From NCBI RefSeq assembly GCF_010993735.1, contig NZ_WQNI01000002.1, positions 434,001 through 498,000 of the forward strand: a stretch of DNA of 64,000 nucleotides, written 5' to 3'. The notes beneath the pieces are model-generated. The model was not told where the DNA came from, searched no databases, and was given only the letters and a program-made list of their open reading frames with translations. Positions 48,121 through 56,948 of the stretch are shown one piece after another. The position numbers and the translations under genes were made by a program. Each line of letters opens with the position of its first letter. Position 1 is the first letter of the stretch. This DNA is from Chelativorans alearensis (GTDB lineage Bacteria > Pseudomonadota > Alphaproteobacteria > Rhizobiales > Rhizobiaceae).

Positions 48121-48999
48121 GCGCGTCGGAACGGGCGGGTCCTCGCGGTAGTCGTAGAAGCCGCGGCCCGATTTACGGCCGAGCCATCCCGCCTCGACAT
48201 ATTTCACCAAGAGCGGGCAGGGGCGGTATTTGGAATCGGCCAGCCCCTCGTAGAGCACCTGCATGATGGACAGGCACGTGTCGAGGCCGATGAAATCGGC
48301 AAGCTGCAGCGGGCCCATCGGATGGTTGGCACCGAGCTTCATGGCCGTGTCGATCGCTTCCACCGAGCCTACGCCCTCGTAGAGCGTGTAGATGGCCTCG
48401 TTGATCATCGGCAACAGGATGCGGTTGACGATGAAGGCCGGGAAATCCTCCGCCACCGTGATGGTCTTGTCGAGGCTTTCGACGAAGGCACGGGCGGTGT
48501 CGAAGGTCAGGTCCTCGGTGGCGATGCCGCGCACCAGCTCCACCAGCTTCATCACCGGCACCGGGTTCATGAAATGGATGCCGATGAAGCGCTCGGCGCG
48601 GTCGGTCTGCGAGGCCAGCCGCGTGATGGAGATGGAGGAGGTATTGGTGGCGACCAGCGCCTCCGGATTGAGGATCGGGCAGAGCTGGGCGAATATCTTG
48701 CGCTTGATCGTCTCGTCTTCCGTCGCTGCCTCGATAACGAGATCGCAGTCCGCCAGATCCTCCAGCGCGTTCGCCGGCGCGATGCGGCCGAGCGCCTTCT
48801 GCCTTTCCTTGTCCTCGAGCTTCTCGGAGGAGACCTGGCGCGCCATGTTGCCGCTGATGGTGGCGATGCCCGCCTCGATGCGCTCCGGCGAAATGTCGTA
48901 AAGCTTTACGCGGTAGCCGGCCAGCGCGCTTACATGGGCGATGCCGCTGCCCATCTGGCCGGCGCCGACGATACCCACCGTCTCGATCTTGCCCGTCAT
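48118..48999 (-). CDS. 3-hydroxybutyryl-CoA dehydrogenase
   Basis: 293 residues, normal length. NAD-binding GAGQMGSGIAHVSALAGY at the N-terminus, catalytic HFMNPVPVMKLVEL and C-terminal NHPMGPLQLADFIGLDT. Converts 3-hydroxyacyl-CoA to acetoacetyl-type CoA, in beta-oxidation or polyhydroxybutyrate metabolism. It stands downstream of etfB-etfA on the same strand, a usual association. The TAG stop is part of the repeat that follows. Confidence 0.94.
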   Translation of the reverse strand: MTGKIETVGIVGAGQMGSGIAHVSALAGYRVKLYDISPERIEAGIATISGNMARQVSSEKLEDKERQKALGRIAPANALEDLADCDLVIEAATEDETIKRKIFAQLCPILNPEALVATNTSSISITRLASQTDRAERFIGIHFMNPVPVMKLVELVRGIATEDLTFDTARAFVESLDKTITVAEDFPAFIVNRILLPMINEAIYTLYEGVGSVEAIDTAMKLGANHPMGPLQLADFIGLDTCLSIMQVLYEGLADSKYRPCPLLVKYVEAGWLGRKSGRGFYDYREDPPVPTR

Positions 49000-49063
49000 G
49001 TCACCGATCCTGCCGCGGGGTGCGTGTCGCCCCCGCGCATGTTCTTGTTGCAGTGCAACCTAC

Positions 49064-49110
49064 AGCATCGGCCCGAAAATCGGAATCGATTTTTCGGAAG
49101 GCACGATGCG
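49064..49110. repeat. Dispersed palindromic repeat (GCATCG type)
   Basis: GCATCG at 49065-49070 pairs with CGATGC at 49104-49109 around the core CCGAAAATCGGAATCGATTT. It lies in the 231-base gap between etfA and hbd. The same type as the partial copy at 30068-30130. Confidence 0.7.
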
Positions 49111-49230
49111 TAGATTCAAAAACTTAGAGCGCCCTTGTGTAGCATCCGAACGGACACCGGACACTCCAAAAGGGCGGGGGAGCCGTGTCTACCCCGCCCT
49201 TCGCAAATTGTGCACGCGCCTTGAGGAATG

Positions 49231-50160
49231 TCAAAGCGCCTTTTCGAGCTCCGGCAGGACGTCGAAGAGATCGGCCACCAGCCCGTAGTCGGCGACCTGG
49301 AAGATGGGTGCCTCCTCGTCCTTGTTGATGGCGACGATGACCTTGGAATCCTTCATGCCGGCCAGATGCTGGATGGCACCGGAGATGCCGCAGGCGATGT
49401 AGAGATCGGGCGCCACCACCTTGCCCGTCTGGCCCACCTGCCAATCGTTCGGCGCATATCCCGCGTCGACCGCCGCGCGCGAGGCGCCGACCGCGGCTCC
49501 CAGCTTGTCGGCTACCGGCAGGATCACCTCCTCGAACTTTTCCGCCGAACCGAGCGCCCGCCCGCCGGAGATGATGATCTTCGCGGAAGTGAGCTCGGGC
49601 CGGTCGGTTTCCTCGATCTTGTTCTCGATGAAAGCGGAAAGGCCGGGGTCTTCGGCGGCATTCACCGTCTCGACCGGAGCCGAGCCGCCTTCACCCGCCG
49701 CCTGGAAGGAGGCGGTGCGCACGGTGACGACGCGCTTGGCGTCGGTCGCTTCCACCGTCTGAATGGCATTGCCGGCATAGGTGGGGCGCTTGAAGGTCTT
49801 CTCGTCCACCACCTCGATAACGTCGGAGACCTGCATCACGTCGAGGAGTGCTGCAACGCGCGGCATCACGTTCTTGCCTGTCGTCGTGGCCGGCGCAATC
49901 AGCGTGTCGTAGCCGTCGGCCAGCGAAAGCACGGTAGCGGCCAGCGGCTCGGCCAGGCGTTCGGCGAGCGTGTCGCTCTCGGCCAGGAGCACCTTGCGCA
50001 CGCCGGAGAGCTTGGCTGCGGCCTCGGCCGCCGCCTTGGCGCCTTGGCCTGCAACCAGCACGTCGATGTCGGAGCCGATCTTCGCCGCCGCCGAAAGCGC
50101 CTTGGCCGTCTGCTCGGAGAGGGAGTGGTTGTCGTGTTCGGCGATGAGGAGAATTGCCAT
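49231..50160 (-). CDS. etfA: Electron transfer flavoprotein subunit alpha
   Basis: 309 residues. Starts [20 protein letters not shown]; the C-terminal FAD-binding signature is present as [20 protein letters not shown] and [20 protein letters not shown]. Forms a heterodimer with EtfB, accepting electrons from acyl-CoA dehydrogenases such as the FadE-type protein encoded at 44857 and passing them to ETF:ubiquinone oxidoreductase. It follows etfB with a two-hairpin repeat between. Confidence 0.97.
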   Translation of the reverse strand: MAILLIAEHDNHSLSEQTAKALSAAAKIGSDIDVLVAGQGAKAAAEAAAKLSGVRKVLLAESDTLAERLAEPLAATVLSLADGYDTLIAPATTTGKNVMPRVAALLDVMQVSDVIEVVDEKTFKRPTYAGNAIQTVEATDAKRVVTVRTASFQAAGEGGSAPVETVNAAEDPGLSAFIENKIEETDRPELTSAKIIISGGRALGSAEKFEEVILPVADKLGAAVGASRAAVDAGYAPNDWQVGQTGKVVAPDLYIACGISGAIQHLAGMKDSKVIVAINKDEEAPIFQVADYGLVADLFDVLPELEKAL

Positions 50161-50180
50161 CTCGTCGTTTCCTTCCCTAG

Positions 50181-50280
50181 AGCATGATCCCGAAAAGTGG
50201 ATACCGGTTTTCGGAAAAGATCATGCTAAAACAAATAGTTAGATCATGATGACGATTCAACGAAGCGGCATCATGATCTA
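50181..50280 (+). repeat. Two-hairpin intergenic repeat (AGCATGATC type)
   Basis: First hairpin 50181-50227 (AGCATGATC with GATCATGCT around GAAAAGTGGATACCGGTTTT), linker with AAAACAA, second hairpin 50240-50280 (TAGATCATGAT with ATCATGATCTA). Same layout and core as the GCAATTCC type but different stems. Its last three bases are the etfB stop codon on the minus strand. Confidence 0.9.
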
Positions 50281-51033
50281 GAGCACGCCGGCTTCGTTCT
50301 TCAGCTTGTCGACCAGCTCGGCCACCGAGCCAACCTTGATGCCCGCCTTGCGGCCAGCCGGCTCTTCGGTCTTCAGAACCTTGAGGCGCGTCTTCACCTC
50401 GACGCCGTAATCCGCCGGGCTCTTCTCGTCGAGCGGCTTCTTCTTGGCTTTCATGATGTTGGGCAGCGAGGCGTAGCGCGGCTGGTTCAACCTCAGGTCC
50501 GTCGTCACGATGGCCGGCAGCTTGAGTTCCACCACCTGCAGGCCACCGTCGACCTCGCGCGTCACCGTCGCCTTCTCGCCGTCGATCGCCACGTTTGAGG
50601 CGAAGGTGCCCTGGGCCCAGCCGAGAAGGGCTGCCAGCATCTGCCCCGTCTGGTTGGAATCATCGTCGATCGCCTGCTTGCCGAGGATGATAAGGCCCGG
50701 CTTCTCCTCACCGGCCACGCCCTTGAGTATCTTCGCCACGTCGAGCGGCTCGACAGCCAGGTCGGTCTTCACCAGGATAGCGCGGTCCGCACCCATGGCG
50801 AGCGCCGTGCGCAGCGTCTCCTGCGCCTGCGCCGGGCCGATGGAGACGGCCACGATCTCTTCGGCCTTGCCGGTCTCCTTGAGGCGGATCGCCTCTTCCA
50901 CCGCGATCTCGTCGAACGGGTTCATCGCCATCTTGACGTTGGCGAGCTCGACACCGGAGCCGTCGGCTTTAACGCGCGGCTTCACATTCGCGTCGATCAC
51001 CCGCTTCACCGGAACAAGGACCTTCATGCGCAT
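50278..51033 (-). CDS. etfB: Electron transfer flavoprotein subunit beta
   Basis: 251 residues. [20 protein letters not shown] at the start, [18 protein letters not shown], and [20 protein letters not shown], which contribute to AMP binding in the beta subunit. ATG 51027 is an alternative start two codons in. First gene of the etfB-etfA-hbd group. Its TAG stop lies in the adjacent repeat. Confidence 0.97.
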   Translation of the reverse strand: MRMKVLVPVKRVIDANVKPRVKADGSGVELANVKMAMNPFDEIAVEEAIRLKETGKAEEIVAVSIGPAQAQETLRTALAMGADRAILVKTDLAVEPLDVAKILKGVAGEEKPGLIILGKQAIDDDSNQTGQMLAALLGWAQGTFASNVAIDGEKATVTREVDGGLQVVELKLPAIVTTDLRLNQPRYASLPNIMKAKKKPLDEKSPADYGVEVKTRLKVLKTEEPAGRKAGIKVGSVAELVDKLKNEAGVL

Positions 51034-51278
51034 TCACCTTTCTCAACTCCGCAACCCGGCGCTGGATAGCAGCGCCAAGCCCGGTCCGATGGCTGATTTC
51101 CGCCATGTTCGGGGCAAAACGGGACAGCTCGGTCGTTCCCCGAAGGCGTGGCTTTGCCGGAAGCCGCCGAACCGTAGTGAGGCCTGACGTACACGTCAAT
51201 ACGGACGAGGCGAATAGGGAATGGTGAGTAGTCGGTAGTGAGAAAGAGATCGCGGCGCGGCGGAAAAATCGGACTCAC

Positions 51279-51992
51279 TTATTCGAGCTCCACCGCGTCC
51301 GGCGGTACGATACGCCGGTCGAGGAGCGGCACGCCGCGCCGGCGCATGACGATGACGAGGACGGCGCCGGCCAGGATGCCGCCAATATGGGCCGCCCAGG
51401 AAACCTGGTTCTCGCGGTCGACCACGAACATGAAGAACTGCGTGCCGATCCACAATGCCAGCGCCAGGAAGGCCGGTACCCGCAGCGGAATACGGGCAAA
51501 AGCGAGCACCCACAACTTCACCTTTGGGTGCAGTATCAGATAGGCGGCAATGACGCCCGCCACCGCGCCCGAGGCGCCGATAAGCGGTGCCTGGGACTCG
51601 GGCATCACCATGCCGTGAAGGGCCGCGCCCGCGATGGCGCAGGCAAGATAGAAGATGAGGTAGCGGAAATGGCCCAGCGCATCCTCGACATTGTCGCCGA
51701 ACACCCACAGGAACAGCATGTTGCCGCCCAGATGCATGATGTCGCCGTGCAGGAAGGCATAGGTGACGTAGGTTAGCGGTGCCGGCACCAGCTCGAGCTC
51801 CGGCGGCAGCATCGCCAGATCGTAGGCGACGGAGGGGATGTAGCCGAGGCCGAGGGCGGCCGCTTGCGCGAAACCGGCACCGCCGACCGTCGTCGTCAGC
51901 CAGGCGAGCACGTTGAGGGCGATGATGCCGAGCGTGACGTACTGGCGGTCGATATGCCTCAGCCGGTTGGCGTCGTGGAGCGGTATGAACAT
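51279..51992 (-). CDS. Rhomboid-family intramembrane serine protease
   Basis: 237 residues with about six membrane helices. The catalytic Ser is in IGASGAVAGVIAAYL and the His in AAHIGGILAGAVLV; the conserved HLGGNMLFLWVFGDNVED segment precedes them. Cleaves within or next to membrane spans; targets unknown. The 245-base region upstream of its stop holds only a purine-rich low-complexity stretch near 51205-51250. The cobalamin adenosyltransferase gene lies 33 bases upstream in the operon. Confidence 0.92.
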   Translation of the reverse strand: MFIPLHDANRLRHIDRQYVTLGIIALNVLAWLTTTVGGAGFAQAAALGLGYIPSVAYDLAMLPPELELVPAPLTYVTYAFLHGDIMHLGGNMLFLWVFGDNVEDALGHFRYLIFYLACAIAGAALHGMVMPESQAPLIGASGAVAGVIAAYLILHPKVKLWVLAFARIPLRVPAFLALALWIGTQFFMFVVDRENQVSWAAHIGGILAGAVLVIVMRRRGVPLLDRRIVPPDAVELE

Positions 51993-52025
51993 CGGCCTTG
52001 CCCCGGGCCGATCGGCCCGCTCTCT

Positions 52026-52607
52026 TCAGCGATTCTGCCCGGGCACCCATAGCACGTCGCGCGCGCCGTTGTCATTGACGGCACGGGCGGCGACGAAGAG
52101 AAGGTCGGAGACGCGGTTTATGTAGCCGATCGCTTCCACGCTCACCGTCTCGCCCGGCGTGTGGCTCAACTCCACCATCAGCCTCTCTGCGCGCCGCGCG
52201 ACGGTGCGGGCAAGATGCAGTGCCGCGGAAGCCGGCGTGCCGCCCGGCAGCACGAAGGAGGTGAGGGGCGAGAGGTTGGCGTTCAGCGCATCGATGTCGC
52301 GCTCAACGCGCTCCACCTGCGCGGCGACGATGCGCAGCGGCTCATGCGCGGGCTTTTTGCCGGTCTCGGGCGTAGCAAGGTCGGCGCCGAGATCGAACAG
52401 GTCGTTCTGCACGCGCATCAGCATGGCGTCGATCTCGGGATGCGCTTGCGCGGTGTGGATGCGCGCCATGCCGATGCAGGCACTGGCCTCGTCCACCGTG
52501 CCGTATGCGGCCACGCGCAGATCGCATTTAAGCCGGCGCCCGCCCGCCGCGAGGCCGGTCGTGCCGTCGTCGCCCTTGCGGGTGTAGATCTTGTTCAGCT
52601 TCACCAT
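52026..52607 (-). CDS. Cob(I)alamin adenosyltransferase, PduO type
   Basis: 193 residues. The ATP-binding start MVKLNKIYTRKGDDGTTGLA and the segment DEASACIGMARIH are typical, with FVLPGGTPASAALHLARTVARRAER in the second half. It adds the adenosyl group to cob(I)alamin. This fits the cobS/cobT genes 31 kb away. It lies 3 bases after the HIG1-like gene. Confidence 0.95.
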   Translation of the reverse strand: MVKLNKIYTRKGDDGTTGLAAGGRRLKCDLRVAAYGTVDEASACIGMARIHTAQAHPEIDAMLMRVQNDLFDLGADLATPETGKKPAHEPLRIVAAQVERVERDIDALNANLSPLTSFVLPGGTPASAALHLARTVARRAERLMVELSHTPGETVSVEAIGYINRVSDLLFVAARAVNDNGARDVLWVPGQNR

Positions 52608-52610
52608 GGC

Positions 52611-52808
52611 TCAACCCTGCGACTGGGCGTACCACATTGCCAGGACGATCAGCACGATGGCAACGAACTGGAGCGCCACGCGTGCTTGCATCAGCTTGTT
52701 CGAGGTATTTCCCGAGCCGCCGCGCATCATGTTGATGAGGCCGCGGACGAGCACGAAGACGACCGCGACCATGACAACGACGATCAGGATGTTGAAGGCG
52801 GTGGACAT
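52611..52808 (-). CDS. Twin-transmembrane small protein (HIG1-like)
   Basis: 65 residues with two membrane segments (about 6-26 and 44-61) separated by a short loop with RGGSGNTSNKLMQARV. This is the hypoxia-induced-gene 1 type small protein common in alphaproteobacteria and found beside the cobalamin adenosyltransferase gene. Mitochondrial relatives assist cytochrome oxidase; the bacterial role is unsettled. Confidence 0.85.
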   Translation of the reverse strand: MSTAFNILIVVVMVAVVFVLVRGLINMMRGGSGNTSNKLMQARVALQFVAIVLIVLAMWYAQSQG

Positions 52809-52836
52809 GGGCTCCTGCTTTTGTTGCGGGGCTGGC

Positions 52837-53670
52837 TCAGCCCTGGGTGGCGAGAATGCGGTAAAGGGCCGAAGCGGGCATGAGCCGCTTCAGGGTTGCA
52901 CCGATCTTCGCCGGCAAGGTTACGACATAATGCGGCCGGGGGCGCGGGTGAAGAAGCGCATGGCGCAAAACCTTGTGGACGGCCTCCGGCCCGAGCTTCA
53001 GGCGCGATTTGCCGCCGCCGCCGCGCAGGCGCTGAAGCTGGGCCTGATAGGCTTCGCGGTGGACTGAGTTCTCGACATCGATGTTGCGCTCGAACCAGTA
53101 AAGGCCGTTGATGGCGATCTTCGAGCGGATCGGGCCAGGCTCGATGAGGGAGACATGAACGCCCGAGCCCTCAAGCTCGGCGCGCATGCACAGCATCAGC
53201 CCCTCCAGCGCGTGCTTGGAGGCCGCGTAGGCGCCGCGATAGGTGACCGGCACGAGGCCGAGGATCGACGAGCAGTGGACGATGCGGCCGTGCCCCTGGG
53301 CGCGCATTGCCGGCACGATGCGGCGCGTCAGGTCGTGCCAGCCGAAGAAGTTCGCCTCGAACTGCTCGCGCAAAGCCGCCACCGGCAGGTCCTCCACCGC
53401 GCCTGCCTGTGCGTAGGCGCCGTTGTTGAACAGCGCGTCGAGCCCGCCGCCGGCGCGGGCAAGCACCTCATCGGCCAGCGCGGCGATGGAGGCGGGCTCC
53501 CGATAGTCGAGATAGAAGGCCTCGATGCCGGCGTCTTGCAACGCCGCCAGATCTTCCGCCTTGCGCGCCGTGGCAAAGACGCGCCACCCCTCGCGCTTGA
53601 GCGCCCGGGCGCAATAAGCGCCGATACCGGAAGAGGCGCCGGTGAGAAGGATGGTCTTGCTCTTGTTCAT
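52837..53670 (-). CDS. Short-chain dehydrogenase/reductase
   Basis: 277 residues. TGASSGIGAYCARALKREGW (cofactor), NNGAYAQ in place of NNAG, Ser in HCSSILGLV and the catalytic YAASK. The C-terminal extension (about 230-277) recalls SDRs acting on retinol- or steroid-like or other lipophilic substrates. ATG 53670 chosen; the longer frame has no support. Substrate unknown. Confidence 0.87.
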   Translation of the reverse strand: MNKSKTILLTGASSGIGAYCARALKREGWRVFATARKAEDLAALQDAGIEAFYLDYREPASIAALADEVLARAGGGLDALFNNGAYAQAGAVEDLPVAALREQFEANFFGWHDLTRRIVPAMRAQGHGRIVHCSSILGLVPVTYRGAYAASKHALEGLMLCMRAELEGSGVHVSLIEPGPIRSKIAINGLYWFERNIDVENSVHREAYQAQLQRLRGGGGKSRLKLGPEAVHKVLRHALLHPRPRPHYVVTLPAKIGATLKRLMPASALYRILATQG

Positions 53671-53849
53671 CGGGGTGTTGTTTCGCTGTGGTGGTTGATT
53701 GCCTATAAGGACACTGGTTCGCATGGTAGTGCGGGAAGTGTTCAGGTGGAATTAGCCGTCTTGGAAATACCGGCGCCCCTTCGCGCGCTCCTCTCCGTCT
53801 GGCCAAGGCGGGATAAATCAGGGAAAGCGGGAATGGTCGAGGGCTCATC

Positions 53850-54698
53850 GTGCATGGATTGACAGCGCTCAGACAAATCGTGGGCGACGCCTTCGGTCAT
53901 TTCAATTCCGACGACGGCTGGGCAATGGCCAGCCACCTGGCGATAAGCGCCATCATGGCGCTGTTTCCGTTCATGATCTTTGCCGTGGCGCTGGCAAGCT
54001 TCCTTGGTGCGGGCATCTATGCCGACAGGGTGGTGCACCTCATCTTCGAGACGCTGCCGGAGGAAGTCGCCGGGCCGATCGGCGCGGAAGTGGAACACGT
54101 GCTGAAAGTACGGCGGGGCGGTATTTTGACCTTCGGCGTTGCCGGCGCCGCCTTCTTCGCCTCGAACGGCGTCGAAGCGCTCAGGCTCTCGCTCAACCGG
54201 GCCTACCGCGTCGACGAACAGCGCTCCTTCATTTGGCTCAGGGTGCAGAGCCTTGGTTTCGTATTGATTGCCACGGCGGGCTTCCTGACGGTCAGCCTGC
54301 TTCTGGTGGTCGCGCCCGTGGCCGCCGAGTTGGCGGCCCAGCACCTGGAATGGATCGAGCCCTATCTCGGCACGATCAACCTGTGGCGCTATGTGATTGC
54401 GGTGGTGGTGCTCGTGGCGGCGCTGGCCTCCATCCATCTGTGGCTCCCGGGGGGCAAGCGGACGCTGACGGACATCATGCCCGGCATCGTCTTCACGCTC
54501 ATCGGGTGGATTGCCGGCTCCGGCCTTTTTGCGGCCTATCTCGCGCGTTTCAACAGCTATGCCAGCACCTATGCAGGCCTTGCCTCTATCATGATCGCCG
54601 TCGTCTTCCTCTACATCGTCTCGGCGATCTTCATCCTGGGCGGCGAGATCAACGCTGCCATCATGCGCTACCGCGGGCGGCGGACGGTGGCCGACTGA
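53850..54698 (+). CDS. YihY/BrkB family inner-membrane protein
   Basis: 282 residues, six membrane segments. The pattern DDGWAMASHLAISAIMALFP at the start and FNSYASTYAGLASIMIAVVFLYI near the end is typical of the YihY/BrkB family, once mislabelled RNase BN. Function unknown. GTG start with GAGGG 5 bases upstream. The last 31 bases overlap the convergent EamA-type gene. Confidence 0.9.
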   Translation: MHGLTALRQIVGDAFGHFNSDDGWAMASHLAISAIMALFPFMIFAVALASFLGAGIYADRVVHLIFETLPEEVAGPIGAEVEHVLKVRRGGILTFGVAGAAFFASNGVEALRLSLNRAYRVDEQRSFIWLRVQSLGFVLIATAGFLTVSLLLVVAPVAAELAAQHLEWIEPYLGTINLWRYVIAVVVLVAALASIHLWLPGGKRTLTDIMPGIVFTLIGWIAGSGLFAAYLARFNSYASTYAGLASIMIAVVFLYIVSAIFILGGEINAAIMRYRGRRTVAD

Positions 54699-55555
54699 CC
54701 CGTGGCAAGCGCCACGCCAAGCGTGGTGACGGCCATGCCGGCGATCTGCAGCGGCGTCAGGGTCTCTCCGAACAGCGCCCAGGCCATCACCGCCGTGACC
54801 GCCGGCACGAGGTAGAAGAGCGAGGCGACGCGCGCCACCGCCCCGTTGCGGATCAAGACCATCAAGAGGAGGATCGCGCCCAGCGAAAGCACCAGCACCA
54901 GCCACGCCATGGCGAACAAGAGCTCGCCCGTGAGCACGAATTGCTGGTCTTCCAGCAGCAGCGAGGCGAGGAAGACGATCAGCCAACCGCCGAGATACTG
55001 GCACAGGGTCGCCGTGACGAGATCGGCGTTGGCGACGAAGCGCTTCTGCCATACGGTGCCGGCGCTCATGGCGATGACGGCGACAAGCCCGGCGCCGACC
55101 GTCGCCGCCGTGACGCCGCCGGCGGCCTCTCCGAGCTTCGGCGAAAGCACGATGGCGACACCCACAAGCCCGACGCCGAGCCCCAGCCAGAGCCGCCGGT
55201 CCACCGTCTCGCCGGCAAAAGCCCCGGCCATCGCCGCCGTCAGCAGCGGCTGCAGCCCGACGATGAGGCCGGCCAGGCCCGCTGGCAGGCCGTTGCGGAC
55301 GGCCCAGAACACCCCGCCCAGATAGACGCCGTGCATGAGCATGCCGGCGATGCCGGCGTGGAAGGCCGTGCGCGGGGCGAGCTTTCGCGCCTTCATCACC
55401 GGCACGAGCAGCAGCAGGAGCGCGAAGCTCAGCGCAAAGCGCACCCACAGGAAAGTGAAGGGCTCGGCCCATGGCATGGCGTAGCGCGCGCCGATGAAGC
55501 CAGTGGCCCAGAGCAGGACGAAAAGCGCGGGAATGGCTTTGGCGGCGTCGGCCAT
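54668..55555 (-). CDS. DMT-superfamily transporter (EamA)
   Basis: 295 residues with ten predicted membrane helices in two EamA repeats (about 5-135 and 150-285). The N-terminus AIPALFVLLWATGFIGARYA is typical. Likely a metabolite exporter; substrate unknown. ATG 55555 follows a GGGGGA-like site and fits the family start; the longer frame is not family-like. Confidence 0.88.
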   Translation of the reverse strand: MADAAKAIPALFVLLWATGFIGARYAMPWAEPFTFLWVRFALSFALLLLLVPVMKARKLAPRTAFHAGIAGMLMHGVYLGGVFWAVRNGLPAGLAGLIVGLQPLLTAAMAGAFAGETVDRRLWLGLGVGLVGVAIVLSPKLGEAAGGVTAATVGAGLVAVIAMSAGTVWQKRFVANADLVTATLCQYLGGWLIVFLASLLLEDQQFVLTGELLFAMAWLVLVLSLGAILLLMVLIRNGAVARVASLFYLVPAVTAVMAWALFGETLTPLQIAGMAVTTLGVALATGQSATVRRPR

Positions 55556-55689
55556 GGATGATCCGGGGGAGGTTGTTGAACGGGCGTTCTCTGCGCTTTT
55601 CGGTGCCGCAAGGAAAGCGAAAGTTTTGCGTCCTATTGTCAATGGTGCTGAAGTTCGGGAGCGCTGGCCCAAAGGGCCGGCGGGGCGCC

Positions 55690-55980
55690 ATGCTGATGAG
55701 GCTCGATGCGAGCTGGCTCATCTTCGCCATCGTCACGGTGGCGTTGCTTTCCTACCTGTTTTCCATCGGCCTCAATGCCCTTTTGCGCGACGACGGCTTC
55801 GGCGTGCTCGGCAATGGGGCGATCGTCGTCCTCGGCTTCTTCGGCGCCATTCAGGGCGCGAACATGTACGGCATCCGCTTCGGCAGCCTGCTGGACGCCG
55901 TGCTTGCCGGCGTGGCGGGTGCGTTCGCACTCTTCCTGCTGCTGGTACTGGCAAAGCTGGCCTTGAACCGGCTTCTGTAG
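55690..55980 (+). CDS. Small hypothetical membrane protein
   Basis: 96 residues with three hydrophobic segments (about 8-28, 40-60, 68-92). ATG 55690 is followed by another at 55696; the frame extends upstream to 55558 but that part is polar and not convincing. It has GLNALLRDDGFGVLGNGAIV and a Leu-rich end. Similar short proteins exist in Hyphomicrobiales without known function. It ends 4 bases from the convergent gluQRS. Confidence 0.65.
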   Translation: MLMRLDASWLIFAIVTVALLSYLFSIGLNALLRDDGFGVLGNGAIVVLGFFGAIQGANMYGIRFGSLLDAVLAGVAGAFALFLLLVLAKLALNRLL

Positions 55981-55984
55981 GCTC

Positions 55985-56869
55985 CTAATCCCGCTCGAGC
56001 CCCACCATCCGCGCGATATCCCCCGGCGTGGCGCCGGCCGCGCGCAAGGCGGCGATCCCGGTGTCGCCGTGACTCTTGGAGAGCTTGCGCCCATCCTCGT
56101 CGAGAATGAGCGCGTGATGGTGATAGAAAGGCACCGGCAGGCCAAGCAACTCCTGCAGCAGCCGATGAACCGCCGTCGCGTGGAAGAGGTCGCGCCCGCG
56201 CACCACGTGGGTGATGCCCTGCAACGCATCGTCGACCACCACCGACAGGTGATAGCTCGCCGGCATCTCCTTGCGGGCGATCACCACATCGCCCCAGACC
56301 TCCGGCCGCGCCGGCACACTGCCCGTCTCGCCGTAAGGCCCGCTGCCGCTCTCCTCCCAGAAAAGCGGCCTGCCCCAATGCGCCATGGCTGCCTTCATGT
56401 CGAGCCGCCAGGCGAAGGGCTCTCCCCCCTCCATGCGCCGCCGCCGCTCGGCCGCCGGCCGCTTCCTGTCGACCGGCGGGAAGTGCGGCGCCCCGTCGGG
56501 ATCACGCGGCCAGGGCGCACCGTCCGCCTCCGCATCGGCGATATAGGCACGTGCCTCGCCCCGGCTCATGAAGGAGGGGTAGACGATCTCCGCCTCCACA
56601 AGGCGTTCCAGCGCCTCCGCGTAGTCGTCGAAATGCTTTGACTGGCGGCGCACCGGCGTCTTCCATTCGAGCCCCAGCCAGGCCAAGTCGCGGTAGATCT
56701 GTTCTTCCAACTCCGGGGTGCAGCGGGTGATGTCGATGTCCTCGATGCGCAGGAGGAAACGGCCCCCCGCCTCGCGGGCCATGGCGAAGTTCAGGAGGGC
56801 CGAATAGGCGTGGCCCAGATGCAGGGCGCCGTTGGGGCTCGGGGCGAAGCGGAAGACAGGAGTTGTCAT
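55985..56869 (-). CDS. gluQRS: Glutamyl-Q tRNA(Asp) synthetase
   Basis: 294 residues, short GluRS paralogue without an anticodon-binding domain. Class I motifs: FAPSPNGALHLGHAYSA (HIGH) and KLSKSHGD (KMSKS). It glutamylates queuosine at position 34 of tRNA-Asp. Cys residues of the zinc site seen in E. coli are not obvious here. It fits the YhhQ-type queuosine-precursor transporter at 4081-4707. Confidence 0.93.
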   Translation of the reverse strand: MTTPVFRFAPSPNGALHLGHAYSALLNFAMAREAGGRFLLRIEDIDITRCTPELEEQIYRDLAWLGLEWKTPVRRQSKHFDDYAEALERLVEAEIVYPSFMSRGEARAYIADAEADGAPWPRDPDGAPHFPPVDRKRPAAERRRRMEGGEPFAWRLDMKAAMAHWGRPLFWEESGSGPYGETGSVPARPEVWGDVVIARKEMPASYHLSVVVDDALQGITHVVRGRDLFHATAVHRLLQELLGLPVPFYHHHALILDEDGRKLSKSHGDTGIAALRAAGATPGDIARMVGLERD

Positions 56870-56948
56870 GAACCGCGCAGGAAACGGATTGTGGTGGCCA
56901 TCCCGGCATTGCTAGGCTCCGCCCGGAAAAACCGCAAGGACCGAGGAT

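Noticed and set aside
53742-55736. 664-codon minus-strand frame
   Set aside because: GC-rich shadow of the BrkB- and EamA-type genes with no family features; both real genes have membrane-protein signatures in other frames.
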